This document shows, piece by piece, positions 32,547-41,145 of a DNA stretch of 64,000 nt; position 1 is the stretch's first letter; the number at the start of each line of letters is the position of its first letter. The notes beneath the pieces are model-generated. The model was not told where the DNA came from, ran no database searches, and saw only the letters and a list, made by a program, of their open reading frames with translations. The stretch spans positions 61,123-125,122 of the forward strand of contig JAFAUB010000090.1 in NCBI GenBank assembly GCA_019243635.1. Direction: 5' to 3'. The position numbers were made by a program, and so were the translations under genes. The stretch comes from Pseudonocardiales bacterium. Its GTDB lineage: Bacteria; Actinomycetota; Actinomycetes; Mycobacteriales; Pseudonocardiaceae.

Positions 32547-33572
32547 TCAGCCGGTGCGGGCGGCGAGGTAGTCGGTGACCGAGGCGAGCGCGTCGCGGGC
32601 CGGGCAGGCGGGCAGCACCGCGAGCTCGGCGCGAGCCAGGTCGGCATAGGAGCGCAGGGTACGCACCGCCCGGTCCAGACCAGGTGACTCGCGCAGTAGC
32701 CGCAGCGCCTCCGTGATCAGCGCGTCGTCGGTCAGCGGACGGGCCAGCAGTACCCGGAGCCGGTCGACCCGCGGACCGGGCTCGGCCAGCGCGTAGAGCA
32801 TCGGCAGGGTGCGGACCCCCTCGCGGAGGTCGGTCCCCGGCGTCTTGCCGGACTGGGCGGCCGGTGAGGCGATATCGATGATGTCATCGGAGATCTGGAA
32901 CGCGGTGCCGATCACCTCGCCGAACCGGCGCAGCGCGTCGACGCGCTCCTGCGGGGCGCCGGAGAACATCGCGCCATACCGGCCCGCGGTGGCGATCAGC
33001 GAGCCGGTCTTCTCCGCCACCACCGCCAGGTAGTGCGCCACCGGGTCGGTGCCGGCGGTGGGGCCCAGGGTCTCGCGCATCTGACCGGTGACCAGCTCGG
33101 CGAAGGTGCGGGCGATGATCCGCACCGCGTCCGGTCCGAGGTCGGCGACCAGGCGGGAGGCGTGCGCGAACAGGAAGTCACCGGTGAGGATCGCGACGGT
33201 GTTGTCCCAGCGGGCGTTGGCGCTCACCGCCCCTCGGCGCATGGTGGCCTCGTCCATCACGTCGTCGTGGTAGAGCGTGGCGAGATGAACCAGCTCCACG
33301 ACGGCGGCGGCGCGCACCACGTCGGCCATCCGGCCGCCCTGGCCCAACCCGCCCGGCCCGAACTGGCCGGCGAGCAGGGTGAACAGTGACCGGAAGCGCT
33401 TGCCACCGGCCTCGACCAGGTGCAGCGAGGTCTCCGTGAGGAAGCGGAACTCGCTCTGCACCTCCCGGCGCAGCAGCTCCTCCACCTGCGTCAAGCCCCG
33501 CTCCAGCACGACGCGCAGCTCCGGGTCGGCCAGCTCCACGCCGGCGACCTGCTCGGATGTCGACCTGCTCAT
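32547..33572 (-). CDS. Polyprenyl diphosphate synthase (GrcC-type)
   Basis: A 341-residue trans-isoprenyl synthase with both Asp-rich motifs: LYHDDVMDEATMRRG (FARM) and FQISDDIIDIASPAAQ (SARM), plus EAGGKRFRSLFTLLAG near the N-terminus. It probably makes the menaquinone side chain. It begins 7 bases after nuoN in the same direction, so it is likely the last gene of the complex I operon, linking quinone supply to its user. Confidence 0.92.
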   Translation of the reverse strand: MSRSTSEQVAGVELADPELRVVLERGLTQVEELLRREVQSEFRFLTETSLHLVEAGGKRFRSLFTLLAGQFGPGGLGQGGRMADVVRAAAVVELVHLATLYHDDVMDEATMRRGAVSANARWDNTVAILTGDFLFAHASRLVADLGPDAVRIIARTFAELVTGQMRETLGPTAGTDPVAHYLAVVAEKTGSLIATAGRYGAMFSGAPQERVDALRRFGEVIGTAFQISDDIIDIASPAAQSGKTPGTDLREGVRTLPMLYALAEPGPRVDRLRVLLARPLTDDALITEALRLLRESPGLDRAVRTLRSYADLARAELAVLPACPARDALASVTDYLAARTG

Positions 33573-33579
33573 CGCTGGA

Positions 33580-35175
33580 TCAGGAGGCGAACACGCCGAG
33601 CGCGGCCCAGTTCAGGGCGAAGGTGGGCAGCACCCCGAGCAGCAGGGTGACCACCACGCCGAGCGTGATCGCGGCGGTGGTGAACCCCCCGGGCACACTC
33701 ACCGTCGGACCGTCTGCGGCGGGCTCGCTGAAGTACATCAGCACCACCACCCGCACGTAGAAGAACGCGGCCACCGCGCTGGCCACCAGCGCCACCACCA
33801 CCAACGGCGCCATCCCGTCCGCGAGGGCGGCGCTGAACACCGCGAACTTCGCGGTGAACCCGCTGGTCAGCGGGATGCCGGCGAGCGCGAAGAGCAGGAA
33901 GGCGAACACGGCGGCGGTCAGCGGTGAGCGCTTGGCCAGCCCGGCCCACTGGGACAGGTGGGTGGCCTCACCATCCGCGTCACGCACCAGGGTGACCACA
34001 CCGAACGCCGCCAGTGTGGTGAAGCCGTAGGCGAGCAGGTAGAACATCGTGCCGGACAGGCCCTGGGCGGTCAGTGCGATCGCGCCGACCAGCAGGAACC
34101 CGGCGTGCGCCACCGACGAGTAGGCGATCATGCGCTTGACGTCGGTCTGGGTCAGGCCGAGCACCGCACCGATCACCATCGACACGATCGCGACACCCCA
34201 CAGCAGGCCGCGCCACTCCCAGCGGGTGCCCTCGAACGCCACCGTGAGCACCCGCAGGATGGCGCCGAAGGCGGCCACCTTGGTGCAGGCCGCCATGAAC
34301 GCCGTCACCGGCGTCGGCGCGCCCTGGTAGACGTCCGGGGTCCAGGTGTGGAACGGCCCGACCGAGCCCTTGAACAGCAGCCCGATCACCAGCAGCGCCA
34401 GGCCGCCGAACAGCAGCGTGTCCGACCGGTCGGTGCCCACCGAGGCCGCAGCGATCCGGGACAGGGTGACCGAGCCCGCGTAGCCGTACAGCAGCGCCAC
34501 CCCGTACAGGAAGAACGCTGAGGAGAACGCTCCGAGGAGGAAGTACTTGACGGCCGCCTCCTGGGACAGCAGCCGGCGGCGCCGGGCCAGCCCGCACATC
34601 AGGTACAGCGGCAGGCTGAGCACCTCCAGCGCGATGAACATGGTGAGCAGGTCGTTGGCCGCGAGGAAGACCATCATCCCGCCCAGGGAGAACAAGAACA
34701 GCGGGAAGACCTCGGTCTGCATGACGGTCCCGGTCACGGTGCCGACCGCGCCACCCGCCTGGGCGCGGTCCCGCGCGGTGCCCGGACGCACCGCTGCGTC
34801 GGCGGTGAACGCGCCGCCGGGCTCCACCGACCGATCCGCGATGAGCAGCACCGATGCCAAGCCCAGGACCAGCAGCGTCCCCCATAAGAACAGCGTGGGG
34901 CCGTCGATGGCCACCGTCCCGGCCAGCGTCACCACGTTGCCCGAGCCGCGGGAGAACGAGTACAGGTGCGCGCCCAGCGCCGCGCCCGCCGCCCCCAGTG
35001 TGAGCAAGGTCAGCGCGACCTGCGCCCACCACCGCGCGGAGCGGGCCACGAACGCCTCCACCAGCACGGAGAGGCACGCCGCCCCGAGCACCACCAGTAC
35101 CGGTGCCATCGCCCCGTAGTCGACCGCCGGCGCCTGCACGTGCGGCACCTGCGTGGCAAACGCTCCGCCGAGCAC
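33580..35175 (-). CDS. nuoN: NADH-quinone oxidoreductase subunit N
   Basis: A 531-residue antiporter-like membrane subunit with about 14 helices. FHTWTPDVYQGAPTPVTAFM is the conserved discontinuous-helix region with the channel lysines, and KRMIAYSSVAHAGFLLVGAI follows as in other NuoN proteins. It moves protons in the membrane arm of complex I. GTG 35175 starts one base after the nuoM stop. Confidence 0.95.
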   Translation of the reverse strand: MLGGAFATQVPHVQAPAVDYGAMAPVLVVLGAACLSVLVEAFVARSARWWAQVALTLLTLGAAGAALGAHLYSFSRGSGNVVTLAGTVAIDGPTLFLWGTLLVLGLASVLLIADRSVEPGGAFTADAAVRPGTARDRAQAGGAVGTVTGTVMQTEVFPLFLFSLGGMMVFLAANDLLTMFIALEVLSLPLYLMCGLARRRRLLSQEAAVKYFLLGAFSSAFFLYGVALLYGYAGSVTLSRIAAASVGTDRSDTLLFGGLALLVIGLLFKGSVGPFHTWTPDVYQGAPTPVTAFMAACTKVAAFGAILRVLTVAFEGTRWEWRGLLWGVAIVSMVIGAVLGLTQTDVKRMIAYSSVAHAGFLLVGAIALTAQGLSGTMFYLLAYGFTTLAAFGVVTLVRDADGEATHLSQWAGLAKRSPLTAAVFAFLLFALAGIPLTSGFTAKFAVFSAALADGMAPLVVVALVASAVAAFFYVRVVVLMYFSEPAADGPTVSVPGGFTTAAITLGVVVTLLLGVLPTFALNWAALGVFAS

Positions 35176-35176
35176 C

Positions 35177-36766
35177 TCAGCTGCCTCCCTGCCCGACGAC
35201 CGGGTCGGACAGGCCGACCTCGGTGAGCGTGGCCCCGACCGACGGGGTGATCACATTCAACACCGGCTGCGGGTAGAGCCCGAGCAGCAGGATGAGCGCC
35301 ACCAGGGGCGCCAGCACAACGACCTCGCGAACCGACAGGTCGGGGAACCGGGCGCGCCGCCGCCTCGCCGCCGCCTCGGGCGCCGTCGCGGTGCCCGGCC
35401 CCTCCAGCGCCGCGCCGCGCACCGGTCCTTGCATGAGGCGTTGGTAGAACCACAACACATACAGCGCGGCCAGGATCATCCCCGTGGTGGCCAGGATCGT
35501 GTACACCGACGCCCGCGGGTAGGAGCCGATGAGGACCATGAACTCCGAGACGAACGAGTTGGTGCCGGGCAACGCCAGCGAGGACAGCCCGGCGAGCAGC
35601 ATCATCCCGGCCAGCACCGGGGCGAGCTTGGACACGCCGCCGTAGTCGTTGATCAGCCTGGAGCCACCGCGGGCCATCAGCATGCCGACCACGATGAACA
35701 GCATCCCGGTGGAGATACCGTGGTTGACCATGTAGAGCACCGCGCCCGCCTGCGCCTGGGTGGAGAAGGCGAACACCCCGAGCGCGATGAAGCCGAAGTG
35801 CGCCACCGAGGTGTAGGAGACGAACCGCTTCATGTCCGACTGGCCGACCGCGAGCAGCGCGCCGTACAGGACCCCGACCACGGCGAGCACCAGCACCAGC
35901 GGGGCCAGCACGCGCGACGCGCTCGGAAACAGCGGCAGGCAGTAGCGCAGGAAGCCGTAGATGCCCACCTTGTCCATCACGCCGACCAGCAGCACGCCGG
36001 CGCCTATCGGGGCCTCCGCACCGGCGTCGGGCAGCCAGGTGTGCAGCGGCACCAACGGCGCCTTGATCGCGAGCGCGACGAAGAACCCGAGGAACAGCCA
36101 GATCTGGGTGCCCTGCGGGATGCTTGCGGCGATACGCGCCAGGGCCGCCCAGTCGAAGGTGCCCCGACCCAGCCGGTCGGCGCTCACCACGAACAACCCG
36201 ATCACACTGGCCAGCATGACCAGCCCACCGAGCAGCGAGTACAGGAAGAACTTGACCGCCGCGTACTGCCGTCGCGGGCCGCCGAAGCGGCCGATCAGGA
36301 AGTACATCGGCACCAGCATGACCTCGAAGAACAGGTAGAACAGGAACACGTCGGTGGCGGCGAAGACGCCGACGAGCAACGACTCCAGGGCCAGCAACAG
36401 GCTGTAGAACCCCGCCGGGGTGCGGCCCTCGGGCAGTCTCTCCGCCCAGGAGGAACCCATCACGATCGGCACCAGCACGCTGGTCAGCGCGATCATCACC
36501 AGCGCGATGCCATCGACTCCCAGCGCGAAGCGGGTCCCGAAGGCCGGGATCCACGGGGTGGACAAGGTCAGCTGAAGGCGCCCGCCGCCCGGGTGGTAAC
36601 CCGACCAGGCCAGCGCGGCGAGCACCAGCTCCCCCAGCGCGAACACCAGCCCGGTGGCCTTGGCCGCGGCCGGGGCCGAGCGCATCGGGGCGACCAGCAC
36701 ACTGCCCACCAACGGCAGCAGCAGCATCGCCAGCAGCACAAGACCCCCTGTTGACACCGCGGTCAT
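35177..36766 (-). CDS. nuoM: NADH-quinone oxidoreductase subunit M
   Basis: A 529-residue antiporter-like subunit. LFYLFFEVMLVPMYFLIGRF carries the key Glu, APLVPLHTWLPDAGAEAPIG the discontinuous helix, and MKRFVSYTSVAHFGFIALGV the following helix. ATG 36766 overlaps the nuoL stop (ATGA). It has an unusual cytoplasmic stretch of Arg and Ala near residues 455-475 (AARRRRARF). Confidence 0.95.
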   Translation of the reverse strand: MTAVSTGGLVLLAMLLLPLVGSVLVAPMRSAPAAAKATGLVFALGELVLAALAWSGYHPGGGRLQLTLSTPWIPAFGTRFALGVDGIALVMIALTSVLVPIVMGSSWAERLPEGRTPAGFYSLLLALESLLVGVFAATDVFLFYLFFEVMLVPMYFLIGRFGGPRRQYAAVKFFLYSLLGGLVMLASVIGLFVVSADRLGRGTFDWAALARIAASIPQGTQIWLFLGFFVALAIKAPLVPLHTWLPDAGAEAPIGAGVLLVGVMDKVGIYGFLRYCLPLFPSASRVLAPLVLVLAVVGVLYGALLAVGQSDMKRFVSYTSVAHFGFIALGVFAFSTQAQAGAVLYMVNHGISTGMLFIVVGMLMARGGSRLINDYGGVSKLAPVLAGMMLLAGLSSLALPGTNSFVSEFMVLIGSYPRASVYTILATTGMILAALYVLWFYQRLMQGPVRGAALEGPGTATAPEAAARRRRARFPDLSVREVVVLAPLVALILLLGLYPQPVLNVITPSVGATLTEVGLSDPVVGQGGS

Positions 36767-38709
36767 GAGTAGCTCACCGCCAGCAGCACGGCGATCACCA
36801 CGATGGAGCCCCCGAGCATGCCCAGCGCGTAGCTGCGGACGAAGCCGGTCTGCAGCCGCCGCACCCGGCCCGACGTGCCGCCCAGCAGCGCCGCGGTGCC
36901 GTTGACCACTCCGTCGACCCCCTTGTTGTCCACGAACACCAGCGCCCGGGTCAGCCAGGTACCGGGTCGCGCGATGACCGTCTCGTTGATCGTGTTGGCA
37001 TAGAGGTCGGCCCTGGCCGCGGCCACCGGCAGCGAGACCCGCTCGGGCTTGACCACCGGCACCGGGTTGCGGCCGACGACCAGCCAGGCGAGCAGCACAC
37101 CCGACGCGGAGACCAGCACGGTGAACAGCGGGACCAACACGACCGGGAACGGGGCGGCCGCAGCCACCAGTGGGCCCACCGAGGGCTCCAACCAGCGCAC
37201 CAACCGCTCGCCCGAGGCCAGGAAGTAGCCGGCGGCCAGCGAGCCGATGGCCAGCGGCACCATCGGCACCCACATCACCGGTGGCGACTCGTGCGGGTGG
37301 TACTCCTCGCCGTCGGCGCTGCGCAGGGTGCGCCAGCGCTCCTCGCCGAAGAACGTCATGAGCATCAGGCGGGTCATGTAGAAGGCGGTGAGCCCCGCCG
37401 CCAGCATCGCGATGCCGCCGAGAACCCCACCCGCCCAACCGCCGGCACCGAACGCGGCCTCGATGATCGCATCCTTGGAGTAGTAGCCGGACAGGAACGG
37501 GAACCCGATGATCGCCAGGTAGCCCGAGGTGAACATGACGAAGGTGATCGGCAGGTGCCCAGCGAGCCCGCCCATCCGGCGCATGTCGATCTCGTCATGC
37601 ATCCCGTGCATGACCGAGCCCGCGCCCAGGAACAAGACGGCCTTGAAGAAGCCGTGGGTCAGCAGGTGCACGATGCCCAGCGCGTAACCGGCCGGACCCA
37701 GCCCGACCGCGAGGATCATGTACCCGATCTGGCTGACCGTGGAGTAGGCCAGCACCTTCTTGATGTCGTCGTAGGCGCAGCCGATGACCGACCCGATCAG
37801 CAGGGTGACCACCCCGACCGCCGCGACGGCCAGCCGGCCGGTCACGCTGAGGTCATACAGCGGGTGACACCGGGCGATCAGGTACACCCCGGCGGTCACC
37901 ATCGTCGCGGCGTGGATCAGGGCCGAGACCGGGGTCGGACCCTCCATCGCGTCGGGCAACCAGGCCTGCAGCGGGAACTGACCGGACTTGCCGCACGCCC
38001 CCAGCAGCAGCAGCAGGGTGATCGCCAGCAGGGTGGGGCCGCCGATCTGCCCGGCGCGGGCGAACACCTCGGAGAACCGCACGGTGCCCAGCGAGCGCCA
38101 GATCAGGAAGATCGCCAGCGCGAGGCCGACGTCGCCGACCCGGTTCATCAGGAAGGCCTTCTTCGCCGCCGTCGCCGCGCTCGGGCGATCCTGGTACCAG
38201 CCGATGAGCAGGTAGGAGGCCAGGCCCACGCCTTCCCAACCGAGGTAGAGCGTGACGAAGTTGTTGCTCAGCACCAGCACGAGCATCGCCGCGACGAACA
38301 GGTTGAAGTACCCGAAGAACCGGCGCCGCCCGGGGTCGTGCGCCATGTAGCCGATCGCGTAGAGGTGGATCAGGCCGCCGACGCCGGTGATGAGCAGCAC
38401 GAAGGTCAGCGACAGCGGATCGAGCCGCAGACCGTAGTCGACCTGCAGCGAGTTGATCGCGAACCAGGTGCCCACCCCCAGCTCCCGGGTCCGCTGCGAC
38501 GCGTCCAGGCCCAGCCACTCCGAGCACAGCGCCACGCCGTAGCCGAAGGCCGTGAGCACTGTCGCGCAGCCCAGCAGGTGCCCCCAGGCGTTGGTGCGGC
38601 GGCCCCCGACCAGCAGCACCAGCGCGCCCAGAGCCGGCAGCGCGACGAGCAGCCAGGCATAGTGCGCGACGCCCACGGCCGTACCCACCGCGGGCAAGAC
38701 CTCGGTCAT
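36763..38709 (-). CDS. nuoL: NADH-quinone oxidoreductase subunit L
   Basis: A 648-residue, 16-helix subunit with the long lateral helix at the C-terminus. NNFVTLYLGWEGVGLASYLL, FPLQAWLPDAMEGPTPVSAL and KKVLAYSTVSQIGYMILAVG are characteristic. Normally nuoL directly follows nuoK; here 8.5 kb separates them. Because upstream genes of the operon are cut off by the insertion, nuoLMN and the polyprenyl synthase gene must be read from a promoter in 38710-39220 or by long read-through. Confidence 0.95.
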   Translation of the reverse strand: MTEVLPAVGTAVGVAHYAWLLVALPALGALVLLVGGRRTNAWGHLLGCATVLTAFGYGVALCSEWLGLDASQRTRELGVGTWFAINSLQVDYGLRLDPLSLTFVLLITGVGGLIHLYAIGYMAHDPGRRRFFGYFNLFVAAMLVLVLSNNFVTLYLGWEGVGLASYLLIGWYQDRPSAATAAKKAFLMNRVGDVGLALAIFLIWRSLGTVRFSEVFARAGQIGGPTLLAITLLLLLGACGKSGQFPLQAWLPDAMEGPTPVSALIHAATMVTAGVYLIARCHPLYDLSVTGRLAVAAVGVVTLLIGSVIGCAYDDIKKVLAYSTVSQIGYMILAVGLGPAGYALGIVHLLTHGFFKAVLFLGAGSVMHGMHDEIDMRRMGGLAGHLPITFVMFTSGYLAIIGFPFLSGYYSKDAIIEAAFGAGGWAGGVLGGIAMLAAGLTAFYMTRLMLMTFFGEERWRTLRSADGEEYHPHESPPVMWVPMVPLAIGSLAAGYFLASGERLVRWLEPSVGPLVAAAAPFPVVLVPLFTVLVSASGVLLAWLVVGRNPVPVVKPERVSLPVAAARADLYANTINETVIARPGTWLTRALVFVDNKGVDGVVNGTAALLGGTSGRVRRLQTGFVRSYALGMLGGSIVVIAVLLAVSYS

Positions 38710-39065
38710 GCCGGGTACTCCGTTCGTCGGTATGAGCAGGCAGGTCTGGTAGCACTCCAGCGCACCGAGGCAGCGCCGGCTACCACGTCGTCACCGTCGC
38801 CCCAAGCTTAGGGGGGCTGCTATGTCAACCCACCACCCCCTCGTCGCGCCCGGTGAGCAGCGCCGCTCGTAGCAAGCCGGCACCCTGACCGAGACGACGG
38901 TGGTAGCCGACGACGCTGGCGATCGGTGCCCGGGTGCGCATCATCCGGTGCCGCCACGGGCTGAGCCTGGACGTGGTGGCTGCAGGATGATCGGGGTTTG
39001 GGTGCCGGGAACGACACGGATTGTCACTGGCGGCACACAGACCACGATCATGAGCGGATGGGTCG
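38710..39065. other. Intergenic region at the left edge of the nuo insertion
   Basis: It contains the imperfect 61-bp palindrome at 38989-39049 and a leftward frame ending at 38825 whose last 46 codons look protein-like (RMMRTRAPIASVVGYHRRLG) but match nothing I know. This stretch must hold any promoter now driving nuoL. No clear -35/-10 can be named. Confidence 0.5.
38989..39049. repeat. Diverged copy of a 61-bp palindromic element
   Basis: Arms 38989-39016 and 39022-39049 begin and end with GATC, enclose a 5-base loop, and share about three quarters of positions with the perfect hairpin at 59431-59491 (common parts GTTTG, GTGCC/GTGCG, ACGACA/GCGACA, and AGACCACGATC/AACCACGATC). It ends 16 bases before the nuoK duplication. 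Confidence 0.65.
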
Positions 39066-39156
39066 GTACTTGAGCAGGTTCGCTTCGTCGACCGAGGCCG
39101 AGCGGCGGGTCTTGAAGATCGCCATGATGATGGCCAGGCCCACCACCACCTCGGCG
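39066..39156 (-). repeat. Duplicated 3' end of nuoK, left copy
   Basis: 91 bases matching 47219-47309 with two substitutions. It encodes the last 30 codons of NuoK (ending NLLKY) but the stop codon is replaced by an Arg codon and translation would run on a few residues. There is no start, so it is not a gene. It marks the left boundary of the inserted segment. Confidence 0.95.
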
Positions 39157-39220
39157 CGTGCGGGCGCGGGGATGGTCGAGGGAGGAGGCAACGAGAGTCA
39201 GTGAGGGGCAGTAGCACTGG

Positions 39221-40330
39221 TTATGCGACCAGTTTGAGCCTGCGGTCCAGTTCGGTGGAGAACTCGCGGACATGAGAGTTGATCTTGCGGGCGCGTAGCT
39301 CGCCCGCAAGACGGCCCAGTTGCGCCAGGCAGCGCGGTGAGTTGACGTGGGGCAGGCGCTCCAGGGCGGTTCGTCCGACCTCACATGCCTGTTCCAGCTC
39401 TCCGCGGCCAATGTGGGCTATCGCCAGCCACGTGCCGTCCAGTAATGCGTCGCGCTGGTACTGGTAATCGGGCGCGACGCTCGCGCTGAGGGTAAGCAGG
39501 GTGACCGCGTTGCCGAAATGACGTCGACTGTTGTGGGAGCAGGTTCTCGCCAGGCTGACCTGATAGTAGCCACAGGCACCGTCCACGAACTGCGGGTTGA
39601 CGTAATAAGCCCAGCGCGGCCGGTGACCGGTGGGATGCTCACTCAGCTCACGGGCCCGGCCGTATGCCGCGTGGAAGCGCTCGGCGTCACCGACGAGCGC
39701 GTAGCCGTAGGCGAGTCGGCTGGTGACCAGGGCCTGGACGGTGACGGGACTACGGCGGGCCATCTCCACCGCGGCGGTGCCCAGACTGATCGCATCGCTC
39801 GCCTGCTCGCGGCTGGCGGCGTGGTAGGCCATCGCGCTCAGCGCGTTGGCGCTGAGCGGCTTGTCGCCGGCGTTGTGGGCAGCGCGCAGCGCGGTCAGGT
39901 AGTAGCGCTGGGCCAGCCCGTGACGTTCGCAATCGGCCGCCATCCACCCGGCCAACTGCCCGAGCTCGGCCAACGCGACCAACAGGCGCCGGGTGACCTG
40001 CCCGCCGTGGTCAGCTGTCTGGAGAAGCCGGCCCACCACCTGGAACTGGGCGTTGACGTAGGTGAGGTTCGCACCGCCCCCGCCCTGGTGGTCATCCAGC
40101 CGGCGCAGCTGAGGGATTGTCTCCTCCACCTGCTCGATCAAGGTAGCGCCCACCTGCCCGCCGTTGAGGGCAGCAGCCAGTCGAGCCGGTTCGGTGTTCA
40201 CCGCGGTCCACGCGAGTTGGGTCAGGGCCGAGCCGCCCACCGCCATGAACACGCGACGATCCATCAACCCTCCGAGTAACCAGTCGTGGATGATGGCCAG
40301 AGTGCCTGCCAGGGTCCAAGGTACCTCCAT
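39221..40330 (-). CDS. TPR-type C-terminal domain of an XRE-family regulator, HTH not seen
   Basis: 369 residues from ATG 40330. The linker MEVPWTLAGTLAIIHDWLLG, GGLMDRRVFMAVGGSALTQL and helical repeats (ALAELGQLAGWMAADCERHG, LSAMAYHAASREQASDAISL) are typical of the sensor half of actinobacterial SARP/XRE-like regulators. The usual N-terminal HTH (about 80 residues) is missing; an open frame extends upstream but shows no HTH. It is divergent from the glycosyltransferase gene, so it may have controlled the island. Confidence 0.6.
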   Translation of the reverse strand: MEVPWTLAGTLAIIHDWLLGGLMDRRVFMAVGGSALTQLAWTAVNTEPARLAAALNGGQVGATLIEQVEETIPQLRRLDDHQGGGGANLTYVNAQFQVVGRLLQTADHGGQVTRRLLVALAELGQLAGWMAADCERHGLAQRYYLTALRAAHNAGDKPLSANALSAMAYHAASREQASDAISLGTAAVEMARRSPVTVQALVTSRLAYGYALVGDAERFHAAYGRARELSEHPTGHRPRWAYYVNPQFVDGACGYYQVSLARTCSHNSRRHFGNAVTLLTLSASVAPDYQYQRDALLDGTWLAIAHIGRGELEQACEVGRTALERLPHVNSPRCLAQLGRLAGELRARKINSHVREFSTELDRRLKLVA

Positions 40331-40518
40331 CCCGTCGGCCGCAGGGACCAGGCGGTGGAGTTTACCGAAGGTTTCCGTCACTGAGCGCTGAGGGCTCCCG
40401 TCGTTATTGACGGGGAGGCTCCATGAGCGGTGGCTTATGCATTGGCCGGCAAACAGATAGGTGAGCATGGGATGAGTGAGGTACTGGATACTATCCCGGT
40501 ATCGACGGTTGAGAATGG

Positions 40519-41145
40519 TTGTCGCTGCCCAGCGCTTTCGACGTACTTCGCCTGGCGGTGGTGACGGTGGACACCCGGCAGTCTCCGGCCCGTCCGGATC
40601 GCAGTGTGGTCGCTGTCGCGGTTCTTGACGGGTTCTACGGGTGCGGGAGTGGCGCGGGATGGTCCAACCGGGCACTGATCGAGGTCCTCGCCGAGGTGTT
40701 GCCCGTCGACATCGACCTGGTCGTCCTGCCGATGCGCGTCGATGAAGTCGGCGACAGCTGGCATCTGGAATGGCGCCGTGCCGTGGAGGAGGCGCTTGGT
40801 CGGTCCGGCCGGCGGGTCGAGGTATGCACACTGGAGGGCAACCAGGCCGAGCTGAACCGTCACGATGAACCGGCCTTGACCGGCGCTGTGGAGCGGGAAG
40901 TCTCACGGCTGCGTGGGGAGTATCGGGGCGGGCTCATCGTGCTCTGCGATGTCGGATTCTCGGGTGCGGCGGCACGATCCACAGTAGGTTCGGCGTGGAC
41001 GACGGTCATCGTTCCGCGGACCAGCACACTTCTGGTACAGCCTGAACTGGTTGAGCGGACAGTGTGGGAACGTGAGTCCTGCGGCGCGCGGCTGAGGTGG
41101 GTGTGCGGATCGCCGCGATCTCGGGTTACATGCGTTCGCACCTGA
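40519..41145 (+). CDS. Glycosyltransferase (GT-B), N-terminal half before a frameshift
   Basis: About 190 coding residues. VVAVAVLDGFYGCGSGAGWS, LIEVLAEVLPVDIDLVVLPM and GLIVLCDVGFSGAAARSTVG form alternating beta/alpha units of a GT-B donor/acceptor domain. Near 41090 the frame is lost: the homologous reading continues one frame over as VRIAAISGYMRSHLTEQIGV. The true start is unclear (TTG 40519 or a GTG about 40 bases later). It is either a pseudogene or a sequencing-level indel. Confidence 0.6.
   Translation: MSLPSAFDVLRLAVVTVDTRQSPARPDRSVVAVAVLDGFYGCGSGAGWSNRALIEVLAEVLPVDIDLVVLPMRVDEVGDSWHLEWRRAVEEALGRSGRRVEVCTLEGNQAELNRHDEPALTGAVEREVSRLRGEYRGGLIVLCDVGFSGAAARSTVGSAWTTVIVPRTSTLLVQPELVERTVWERESCGARLRWVCGSPRSRVTCVRT

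Noticed and set aside
38825..38962. Leftward frame with 46 protein-like residues downstream of the island edge
   Set aside because: No family match, no start near it, and it overlaps the region needed for the nuoL promoter.
41050..41110. Programmed frameshift in the glycosyltransferase gene
   Set aside because: No slippery heptamer or downstream structure apparent; simple indel is more likely.
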